Source: Haliclona indistincta (Eukaryota > Porifera > Demospongiae > Haplosclerida > Chalinidae). Taken from it: a stretch of DNA of 64,000 nt. The stretch spans positions 8,064,191 through 8,128,190 of the forward strand of contig OZ024789.1 of assembly GCA_964017065.1 (NCBI GenBank). Reading direction: 5' to 3'. How positions within the stretch are numbered: the first letter of the stretch is position 1; each line of letters begins with the position of its first letter. The translations under genes were made by a program, and so were the position numbers. The notes under the pieces are model-generated. The model saw only the letters and a list, made by a program, of their open reading frames with translations, was not told the origin of the DNA and made no database searches. This document shows positions 1 through 30,481 of the stretch, one piece after another.

Positions 1-1
1 A

Positions 2-3000
2 GAGAAAATTACGCTAAAATGCTGTACCTCAGAAGATCGATTCGGCGAATGTAATCTTCCCGCCCAGAAGGTCACTTGGTTTCGAAACCATGAGCCGCTA
101 CATGTCGGCGATGGGACTGTATTTGTCGTCAACGAAAAAAACAAACTATCTTTTCCTAATCGGGCTAGTTATGAAGCGGTTTATCAGTGTATGGGTAACT
201 CTACTGAAAACCAAGGGATAAACGTAACAGGTACGTTATATCTATGGTTGTACACAAACTGCTGCATGCGATTCTTTTAATAATGCTATTATTATTAATA
301 AATTTTGTTTCCACAGCTAACCCGACATTAGAGGACCATCTACCTAAACAGCGTCTGTATGTTGCTGAGAATGCATCTCTTACTCTCAGTTGCCCCATTG
401 AAGTAGGAAACATTTCTAAAAAGTATAATAGTGTGGAAGTAAAGTGGACCCTCAAATGTGAAGAATGCAGAAATACAACGAATAATAAGTTTACTGCATT
501 GAAACCAAGAGTATTGAATCTTCCAGAAGAAAACGTTACACATTTAACTTACATATGCGAAATGTCAATAATAGACTACGTCAACAGCAACATGCTCCTG
601 TCACCACAATGGGAGTGGAGTCTTATTGTATACAGTAAGTCAGTGTAACAAATTATTTTTTTGTCAGGCTAGCCAGTTCAATAAATTTGACAGCTATGAG
701 ATTTAACAAAAGTCTATAAGTTTAACTTTTTATATTTTCTTTTTCAGAGCCTTTGGTCGCCAGCATCAATGCTTCTGAAACTGTCTACAGCAGAACAGGA
801 GACAATGTTACACTGGAGTGCAGTGCAACTCTACCAACCAATGAATCCAGTATCGCATATACCTGGTACAGAGAAGGCAATGAACATACCACTGGGTCTC
901 ACCTGTTTGTGGAAAACATGACTCTTGCACAAAGTGGAGAGTACCGCTGCACTGCTAGTGTCAATCTTGACAATGACACTCGTCTGGAAGCGAATGCTAC
1001 TGTCAACCTGCTTGTAATCGGTGAGTATCTGCATTTCCTCTTACCAAGAATGCAATTGATGCATGAATTTTTTAAATTCCAAGACCTCATCATCACTATT
1101 ATGTCTTCACATGTAATGAATTAAATCTCTTTGATGATTAGCTAAAACAACAGGCACCCCTGTGCAGGTGTATGCAAACCTGTTTTTTGAACAGGTTTCA
1201 GCTAGTTCTAGTCTTTGTGTGGGTGTTAGTATAGTACTATCCAAAAAATGGGGAATCTACCTATACAATAAATGCATCAATGCACTAAGTATATTATTAT
1301 CTATCAGTTAATTTTTATAGCCTTACGCTCGCGGGCGTGGGAGACCGAAGAAAGGGAATATCCGTAGTGCTATTGTTCAACTCGGAGCACAATTCTAGTA
1401 TAAACAGCCCTGCTTTGTCTCGTAGTCTACTGCTATATAGTTTAAGATAACTGTGCATTATTCAAGTATCAATTAGCACCTTTTTAATAATATTCACGTG
1501 TTTGTTTCTGCAGGCAACATCACCAAGTTCCAATTAGAACAATGCTCGGCATCTGGAAATGTTACTCTGGAATTTTCGTCCCGGCTGCCAAATGAAGCAA
1601 AAGTAGAAGCAAAGGTTGATGGCGATGACAATCGTATTCCCTTGTACTGTGACCAAAAGAAATGCCACTTCATGGTTGAGACATTTAAAAAGATATCATT
1701 TGCTGTCTCGATTGGAAACAATTACTGGAGCCTTGAAACATACACCGCTCCTACATGTAAGTTTTCACATTTTACATAATTATTATGGTTGTTGAACTAT
1801 TATTGCTTTCAACCACAATTACATTTTGTGCATTTTTGGGTTTCCCAAGTGAGTAGTTTAAATGACCAATGAGCGTGCTTGGTAGTATGTAGAAAAATTC
1901 CCCCAGTAACTTGAGCAGCTGCATTTAATCTCCTTTCTTCTACATTTAGGTACCGACAAAGAAGATGAAGTAGAGCTGAGAATCCAACTAGAAAACTGCC
2001 CAGACCAGGTTAGTTTTACAGTTAATGATTAATTATTAAGCTGCTACATTTATTTATTATTGAGCATAATCATATAATCCTATAACAAGATTCATTGTTA
2101 TTAAAAATAGCATGGGGCCTATTTCATGATAGTGTTGGACAATCCCTGGGATTATTGTGTAGCTGTAAATTACTGTATTTTTTCTATCTTTAGCGGGATC
2201 TTGACCAAGGGGAATTGGCGAAATTCTTGAGAATGAAATGCAAATTGACTAAAGCACAAGTGTGCCCACAAGTCACTGTAACTGACCTGTCTTGCAACAA
2301 TGGTCTTCTCTTGGCTTCCGTCCGTGGTCGCAATGTATTGTCCCAAATTAACCGAACTTGCGATGAAATCAAGACAGCAGAACTATTTCATCGTAGAGTG
2401 CAGTCGTGTATAGCAATAGCAAAAGAAAAAGCTGGCAGCCCATTTAACATCTGGATGGTCTTGATCAAAGTTCTCTTCGCTCTTGTCGGAGCTCTGATAA
2501 TAATTGCCTTTTTTCTCATCTCCGTACTCTTTGTCAAGATACTGAAAAAGAAGTGTCCAAAACAGAATGATCTTGAAGCACAAAGACACAGTCAAGAACC
2601 AAATCATAATGACTTGACGGAGGAATACAGACGCAATGACAACCTGAGCTGTTTAAATGAACATGCACCTCTACCACATCAAGTTGAGCTAGTTGATCAG
2701 ACACCATCGTTGCCGTCGTACAACACGGCAGTGGGAGGCAATAAAACATCCAGTAGACGATCCAGAGACAAGACGCCGAGTAAAGGTGACAATCGCGATA
2801 GAGAGCCATCACAAGGAGCCCAGAGCAAGTGTAGTAGGCAGAGCTGTAACAGTTGCAGCTGTTCCGCCAACAGTCAAAGATTTATCCAGATGAGCGAAAA
2901 CAGTGGAATATTTCAACCTTTACAGATACCGAGACATCCAACAATAGATACTAGAACTACCGCAGTCGTGTTTATACCTGTAAGGGAACAGGCAGTTCAT

Positions 3001-3060
3001 TTACCTTACACAACCTGTAGCAGAACTGTTGACTCTAATAGACCTTTCAACTCCATTTAG
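2..3060 (+). CDS. Ig-domain single-pass membrane receptor (5' end outside window)
   Basis: Exons 1-230, 317-634, 748-1020, 1514-1756, 1950-2008 and 2194-3060 join in one frame (662 residues visible). The first four introns are phase 1, as usual for shuffled Ig modules; the last is phase 0. Three Ig-like domains are seen: exon 1 (LKC, then VTWF, then YQC), exon 2 (LTLSC, VKW, YIC) and exon 3 (VTLEC, YTWY, SGEYRC). A Cys-containing membrane-proximal region follows, then a hydrophobic segment at about visible residues 460-492 starting IWMVLIKV. The tail of about 165 residues is basic and Ser/Arg-rich and has a Cys cluster (CSRQSCNSCSC) that might be palmitoylated. No ITAM, kinase or other signalling domain is seen. 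There are many N-glycosylation sequons. A cell-surface recognition or adhesion role is inferred from architecture only. The gene is not a close paralogue of the array at 38-60 kb. Confidence 0.8.
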
Positions 3061-3208
3061 TCGTACTTTATTCTTAGAAATTAAGCCGACCACTTGTAAA
3101 ATAGCTTAATCATGAGTACTATCATATAGTCTCTTATGTTTATTTCAGGAAAATGTCATAATTATCTGTCACACAGTGACAAAATATGTTAATAATATTA
3201 TTATTTTG

Positions 3209-3214
3209 ATTAAA
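3209..3214 (+). promoter_or_regulatory. poly(A) signal, ATTAAA
   Basis: ATTAAA lies about 150 bp downstream of the stop codon of the Ig receptor at 3060, a plausible distance for its 3' UTR end. Confidence 0.4.
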
Positions 3215-4830
3215 GTATTTTGTTCAACCAGGAAACACGTGTCTGGCTTGCAAATTAAGAAACCGTAACTGTACGCTATAAGCACAATGACAGAATTTTA
3301 AAACATTATTGCGTGACACAATGTGCGAAATTTTTTAATGCAAAATGTAATGTTGCAAACTTTTACTGAATGTATGCAGTGTGCTACGACAGCACCTTCA
3401 TTCCAACATGCTTCAACTACGACAGTGGGCAAAGCTGCAAGCTCATTGTTACAGTTCAATGCAAAAACAACAGATCAAAGGAAAGGCTATCTAGTACAAA
3501 TGCACATCCTGTGACAGCTAGACACTGCTATCAAGCAGCCTATCACTACTGCATAAGGCAGCATACACTGAGGGCTAGTCTTATGAGGGCTCCAAGTGTT
3601 TTTGTATGCAGGATAAACTCCACATCCTGCACAAGTTGCTGAGGCTTTGAAGACAATCAAATTTGTAATCTGATACCAATTGTACCAGGGGGTTATGGCT
3701 TACTCTAATAATCTCGCAACCGTCTATGAACGTCTAGCAGTAGCAGTGAGATTATGGAGCTTAGAAAAGGGAAACACCTGTTTGTAATAATTATTAAGTT
3801 CAGATTATATGCTAGAGTAGGTAAAACAAATAGAAATCACGCGCTTACCGAAACTGCTAAATTTGGATCAGACCATATGAGAGAAAGCCAATACAAACAC
3901 CATCTGGAGAAATTGTTTTCAACATGGGGAGCTCACGCCATCTTCAGGTCTGCAGTACTCAGCACAATAATCACGCCATCATACCTTCCACCATCCACAC
4001 AGGATGCACCATTACGATCATTAATCACACACACATCAAAGCTAATGTGCTTGGAATGCTTGTGCACAACCAAATTAGTACCAACGTATAGGTCAGCAAA
4101 TAGTATCACTAAATAATACAGTCTGTAGACAGTATGTTCCGCTAAAAAGGTTGACAACTACCCACTCATAATGAGGTAAGCGTGCCAGCGTATCAAGAAC
4201 AATTACGTCACTTGAGACGGTGTTTAAAGAAATTACTATTGCAACAAGATACCGCTAAAGAATCGTGATAAACACACTGGAGGGCAAAGGTGACAACCAC
4301 TGTAAAAACTTGCACAGATGTATCGTGTATATGATTCACGCAACAATTCAAAAAACCCTATAACATAAAAGGCATTAGATCACCGCCAAATTCAAAAGGC
4401 AGACACAGACTGAGAGCTTCATGCCGACACCAAAAACAAATTAATATTAAACAAAGTATGAAATGTGGTTATTAAGCAAACAGGGAGATGCCCCATGGCA
4501 CTCTGGGTGTATGTTTCTCACTGGACACCAGTGTTTGACTGATTCCATAGGAAGCGTAAGTCACGAACAATCGAATATGATCGAAAACCCCCCACTCGAG
4601 AGAGGACGGGCAAATTATTGCTGACTATGGTTCACACACCTGTGAGAGGTTAAACACGTCATCTCCAAATAAAGCGTTGTATATTAAATTGTCCATGTGA
4701 ATCAATGTGTTTAATTGGTACTCAAATGAAATTAATTCTGGGCACGACAAAACTGTGCTGTTCGAGAAATGAGAGTAAGGAAAGAAAACATAAATCTGTG
4801 TATGTCTGTAATACAATACCTATTATTTGT
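3215..4830. other. intergenic stretch between two convergent genes, no gene recognised
   Basis: Only short open frames occur. The most protein-like is on the minus strand at about 3933-4150, with an acceptor-like AG upstream. It contains SFDVCVINDRNGASC and ends with its own stop. It could be a further exon of the large minus-strand gene or relic DNA; no family is recognised. On the minus strand, ATTAAA (plus-strand 4711-4716) could be the poly(A) signal of the large gene ending at 4831. Confidence 0.4.
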
Positions 4831-24045
<19,215 letters not shown>

Positions 24046-24681
24046 TTTAGTTGAAATCCGCTACTGAGTGAAAAAGATTGATTTCCGATTGCAGAACGGG
24101 GATTGTATCAGCTACACGTGTAGAATATTCTATACAAATCAGACAACTGCCGACTATGGCTCCATTCGACTGCTTTCCAGTTGCCTCGCGATTAGTAGGA
24201 CTATGATTGCTGTTGCAGCGCATATAATGGGTGGAGCTCGTAATTAAACACTCGCGCACGCGCATTACCAACAAGGATGCACGTGGTTTGTTTACCGCAT
24301 TGTGTTCTAATTGAGTGACCGCATGAGAAATATTGAATATTGGTTGCCGCCGCGCCATGCGATTGGCAGTGCTGTGTGAAGAGGTGCCGTCCACCTCGTG
24401 CAAGTGCAGTCGCCAGCTCTGAAAGCCGTTGGACCTTGTGTAATATACCTCTATTAATAGGCTGAACACAGACAGCGAAGAGCAGGCGACGAGAAAAGAG
24501 AATCATTTGAAGTTTTATCAGATCAGTTGATGGAAAGGTGAGCGTGGGATCCTGTCTCTCTCCTTGCTGAGTAAAGCCACTAATAACTGAGCCGTTTCTC
24601 TCCCAGTTACCTGTAGGTTACCGAAGGACGGTGGCGTCGTGGGATTCTAAACGAGTCGACAAGACGGCTAGGCAGCGGAAA
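24046..24681. promoter_or_regulatory. bidirectional intergenic promoter region
   Basis: Head-to-head start codons of the giant matrix gene (minus, 24045) and the KMT2E-like gene (plus, 24682) are 636 bp apart. The space must hold both 5' UTRs and core promoters. It contains ATTGG/CCAAT-type boxes (for example GCGATTGGC near 24359) and CpG-containing stretches, but no clear TATA box. A 5' UTR intron is possible: GAAAGGTGAGCG near 24535 looks like a splice donor. Confidence 0.5.
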
Positions 24682-27600
24682 ATGGCGACTGACGAAGATT
24701 ACGGTGACTACGTGACGCGGTGTGTGTGCGGCTACACTCATGACGACGGGTACATGATCTGCTGTGACGGTTGTAGCGTGTGGCAGCACGTAGAGTGCAT
24801 GAAGGTAAGACAACAGCCGATGAAACGCATGTACCACAGACATGCCTGTTTAGAACGTTTTAGTCCATATTTTCCTCTTTGCTGTTTCAATGATTTCTGC
24901 TTTTTAGTTGTTTATGGTGAAACTAACCAAGCTGTGGTTCACACCACTTTTCAAAATCTGTCCATCGTGACACATAGCAGCAAATTTACTTAGATTTTGT
25001 TCTCTTAGCACGTGTTGAGTATGTAATAACGAAAGATTTTCTCTAGGGATTGAAATTTTCTGCCGTTAGAGAAATACACAAAAATAATTTTGCACAATCA
25101 TTGTGAAATGAAATCAGATTAACGAACTGGGATAACTCAGATAACTATATAGACAATACTAGCTCTAATTGCAGGGTCTAACTCTTCATTGTGGTGATAG
25201 ATTAAATTCGTGTTTCTGTTCTTTTTGTGTGTCAGGTTGATCCGAAGAATCTTCCGGACAAGTATTTGTGCGAGAAGTGCGACCCTCGTCCGGTCGATAA
25301 GAAGCGAGCCCGTGGTCTACAGATGAAGAAGAGAGATGATTTATCGGGTGAGTTCAGAATGGAGCTAGCAGCAGGTGAATTTAGCAGCGACAAATAATGA
25401 GCGCATAAATAATTATTTGTGACCTATTTCGCGAAAGGGGGTATTTGTGCTCCTGAAAAATTTTGAGCGCATGCCTGTAATCAAATAGCTGCTACTTAGT
25501 CAAACATAATTGAAAGTTTCTATTGATTATACTAATTATTCTGCTTGCTGTATAAAAATTTCAAATTCACTGTTCTTCATTTATCCGAAAAACAGCCATT
25601 TGATTACAGGCATGCGTTAAAAATTTTCAGGAGCGCAAATACCCCTTTTCGCAAATTTGGTCACATTTTAGTGAATTTTGAGTTTGGTTATGTTGGTCTG
25701 TTGATGCCTTCATGTTTGTCCACAATTTGTCAAATCGCTTGAGTTTATAAGTGGAACCTTGTGTCACCAATAATTGAGGCGAAGTATTACTTGTTGTTTG
25801 TATGCATCAAATGCATTTTGTTCCCTGTTTATAAGAATTATGTGTCTACACATTTCAGTGGTCTGGATTAGTGGTGAATGTATATTGGTTGTCGTGGTTA
25901 CTGGATACCAACTTATTTGTACCTAGAATTCTTCATTGATTTGTGAGTCTTCTTCTGGTGCACGTGCTGTAAAAGCATCCCTGACCATCCTTGGCTTTGT
26001 GTTGAAGCCTGTCTCACACATGTAGTCCTCACGTCACGGTTACCATCTTTATCAGCATACAATCCAACTCGTTGAAACTCATGTAAAAAAATATTACTGC
26101 TTATGTCAAATTGTTAGCCGTACTTAAAACTAGCAGTATTTCTTAGTCCTACTTTGTTGCTACCGAATAGTGCTCAAATTTTGAATAGAAGGACTAAATT
26201 TTTAATCCTGGTTGTGCATTGTGTAAAAATTTTTGTTTTTTCCTTCTATTAGATTTCGATGATGAAGATGGCAGCAATCTATCTACTGATGATGGTCGTC
26301 GCTCACCTCTGCCTTCCTCTCTGCAGCAGTTGCAGGCTAAGCGACGGCGCAAGCAGCAACAGCGATCAGGTTCGACCAGAGTCCAGGAACTAAAGGTGGA
26401 GGCTAGGAAGACTGGACGCAAAGATAAGAGTGACAAAGAGAAGGAGGAAGGAAAGAAACCAAAAAGAAAGGTACACATGGTTGTGTGTGCTAGGTTATGG
26501 TAGCAGCACAGCCTGGTCGTGTGTGCTTGATCCCAGTAGCTTATGGTAGCAGCACAGCCTGGTTGTGTGTGCTTGATCCCAGTATCTTACGGTAGCAGCA
26601 CAGCCTGGTCGTGTGTGCTTGATCCCAGTAGCTTATGGTAGCAGCACAGCCTGGTTGTGTGTGCTTGATCCCAGTAGCTTATGGTAGCAGCACAGCCTGG
26701 TCATGTGTGCTTGATCCCAGTAGCTTATGGTAGCAGCACAGCCTGGTCGTGTGTGCTTGATCCCAGTAGCTTATGGTAGCAGCACAGCCTGGTCGTGTGT
26801 GCTTGATCCCAGTAGCTTATGGTAGCAGCACAGCCTGGTCGTGTGTGCTACATGTAGCTTATGGTAGCAGCACAGCTTGGTCGTGTGTGATACATGTATC
26901 TTAAGGTAGCAGCACAGCCTGGTTGTTTGTGCTTTGTTCCACTATAATATCTGTAGTGAATTTGTTTCTAGCATGTTCTTCATGGGATTTTAATGTTTTT
27001 CTTGTGTAACTGTACAATTCCACTTGTCCCCCGCAAAATCTTGAAATAACAAGAAAAGAAATATGCACCGCCCAGTTTGTGAACAAAATAGAGGTTACGA
27101 CATAAAAATTCTATTGCAGCTATCTGAAAAATTTTACAGCTTAATTGTACCTAATTTTTAAATTAACAGCTCTGCTTTCTTCTCAGATCAAGATATCTCC
27201 TCACCATTCCTCGTCCCCTGGACCCTACTCGCCTCTTCTCTCCGGCGTACAGACACTGCTCAGTGCTGCCTCAGCTCTCGAAGAACAACAGCAGGACATT
27301 GACCTCTGGAGCTCATCCACGAGTCCTTGGAATGACCCTTACGACGCTTGTCACCAGAATATCTTCTCGGAGAATGTTCTGTCTGGTCCGTATCAGTTGT
27401 TGCGTTCTTGGGGCACCGTCTATAGCTCGGAAGAGTTCGTAACAGTCGAGGCACGCGTGTCACAGCCGATGTGCATGCTGAGAGACGTAGCTTCACATAG
27501 GAAAGGCGTGGTCGCTGCAAGCAGATTTGCTGAACAGAGTATCATCATGGAGTACAAGGTATTATTCACTAGATTAGGGCTACACTTTTTGTTGTACGCT

Positions 27601-30439
27601 TCTGTGGAACAGCTTAGAGCATCACCTTCAGACACTAATGTGTTCAATCACTGACTCTTTGCTGTCGAATTTCACACGATGGAGATGATTAGAGATTTAA
27701 CATGCTCCATGGTGCACGAGCATAACACTACGTGCTTTCAGTTCAGAATTTTTCCCTTTGTGTGGAGTCCCTTGACAATGTAACCCATCTTATGTAAGCT
27801 TAAAAATCTGTTGTTTTTTTAACTTGAGTACCTATCTGTGAAGGAAGATGTGTTTGGGATTGTATCCTGATTTTCTTTGCTAATTGTGTACATGTGTCTT
27901 TTGGTTTTCTCAATTAGGGGCGTGTTCTCCAGCGACAAGAATTGTCAGGAGGAAGGTTTCTATGGAAACACAGGTACTGGATCACACATCCACACTCACT
28001 CACTAACCCACTCATTCACTCACTCATTCACTAACCCACTCATTCACACACTCACTCACTAACCCATTAACCCGTATTTCTTCTAAAAATTCGGCACAAA
28101 ATAAATAGATTTGCTTGCCCAATAATTTGGAGGTAATTGTGGCAGAAGTTCAGAAGCGCCGAAAAATTGGAGGTGTGGTGACCTGCATGTGTTTGAACTA
28201 CAACGCGTCTACAGCTCTTTTCCATGAAGTACAGGACTTTTCACGTCGGGCTGTTGGCTTACTGTGACGAAGAACCAAAGCACTTGCCGAAATTTAGAGG
28301 TTTAGTACGCATTCCAGCGTCAATGTGCTGAAAAATAAGGGGTGCCGAATCTTTAGAAGAAATACGGTACTCACTAATATTTACCTACTTACTCATTTCT
28401 CTCTCCAGCCCTTGTCCATTTGTCTATCAATACAATCGACTGGAGGTGTGCATTGATGCTAGGTATGCAAAAAATAAACTCGCTTAGTAGTAATTGTATT
28501 TTGCATTTTTATTCTACTCTTAGAATTTTTATTACAATTAATTTTTATTCTTCACTTACAATTTTATTCTCTACAGATATACTGGTAACCTGGCTAGATT
28601 TGTTCGTCGTTCTTGCAAACCAAACACTGAGGTACTTGAACATTAACTGATGAAATTCGAATTCCTTTCTCTCTATAGCTACGGCACTTCTTTGTCAGTG
28701 ATAAGCTCCACTTTGGTATTTATGCTACATCAGCGATTGCTGCTGGGGAGGAAATTACACTGCCCTTTGACTTTCGATATGAGAAATGGTCAGTTACACG
28801 GCACACGCAGAGAACAGGACTAGGGTACATACAGAGTGAATTGTCGATATTCACTCGCGAAGGTGGTATCAGAATCCACACAGTAGCAAACTGTTGCTAC
28901 ATTAAAATTCTAGAATGAATTGTGCAAAATCGTGTGTGGGCAAGACACCGCAGATCACTGCAGCGTTTAAAATCGAGAACCGAGAACATGTACATCACTG
29001 TACACTTAGTTTCTGATATTTTATACCAGTAATATACTCTTGTTTTCTCTCTCCCTCTCTCTCCCTCTCTCTCCCTCCATCTCCCTCTCTCCCTCCCACT
29101 CTCTCTCTCTCCCTCTCTCTCTCCCTCTCTCTCCCTCCCACTCTCTCTCTCTCCACCTCTCTCTCTCTCCCTCCCTCCCTCCCTCCCTCCCCCACTCAGT
29201 GAGTACCTAGTGGAGTGTGCATGTGGTGGTAGTGTCGGTCAGTGTATGCTGTCTCGTAGTCCTGGTATTGGTAGCAGAAGAAAATCCAGCAGGACCAGTT
29301 CAACTGACGAGGACCACCCACCAAAGTTCGTCAAAATATTGTTTAGTATTTTTGCTAAATTCATATTGCTGAGCAAAGCGAGGCTATTGATTTTCACTCG
29401 TATCTTGCAAATGTAAATGCGTATGTGTGTTTTCTGTGTATATTAATGCCTCGGTGAGCAGAGGCATACGGTATTCCTGTCTGTATGTACATGTATGTCT
29501 GTCCGCTAGTTCTGAAAGACACCAAAGAATCAGCTGGTGGTAAGTGCAATATGGACATACATGGTGTCACACGTTTATAGCTCGAACTTGATGGTCTTAG
29601 ATTTTTATAGGAATGCAATCAAGACTCACGATGGCTGGGGCACACCGCACATGTTGCGAGGCAATTCCTGCGAATTTGTAGTTTAACGTAATGATTCTGT
29701 ACATAAAACCATTAATCCTCCCTCTCCCTCTCTCGCTAGGACTATTGGTCGCTCTCCTTGCATACTATCTACTCAAACTCTTGATGAAGACAGCAACAGC
29801 AGTTGGACCAGCACTGGCAGCCATCGCAAGAGAACGCGCCAGCTTCCCCCACGACCCAGTAGAGAAGTGAGCTCCGTAGTTACCACACCCCTTAGTTTAT
29901 ACCACACCCCTTAGTTTATGATGTGTACTATGGCATCTTGCGATATTTTTTTTTTAACAGCAAATGTCCGATAGTGACTCTGAAGAACACGAAGACAGTG
30001 AAAGCAAGCGAGCGAAGGTATGCAAGCTGGAGAGGAGAGAGGTGTGAGATATAGAAGAACGAAAATGAGCTTTTAAAGTATCGTTTTTTGATGTTTTAGT
30101 CACGTGAAGAACGTAAGACTGAAGCAGTCTGGAGGATGTTTGAGAAGATGGAGGCTAGTGAAAGAAGACGCCATCACTTGCTTTCTGAGAGTAGCCAAGA
30201 CGGAGAACAGTCGCCATTTCGTAGTGCAAAGGAGAGGTGTGTCACAGTTCAAGATTTTATAATTATTAGTTGAAAACTCTCTCTCTCTCTTTGCAGAAGA
30301 ATAAGTGTTAGTAGCACTGGAAGCAAGAAATCTCACCTCTTGCCGGGCGGTCGATTGTGAGTTATCTGCTCTTAGACATTGGTAGTCTCACTAAGAGACT
30401 GCCCACCCCCACACCTGCAGTAGTTAGTACTTTGCACTA

Positions 30440-30481
<42 letters not shown>

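Noticed and set aside
29047..29190. CT-rich tract as a possible CRISPR-like or regulatory array
   Set aside because: Simple polypyrimidine repeat before a splice acceptor; no spacer structure, and this is animal DNA.
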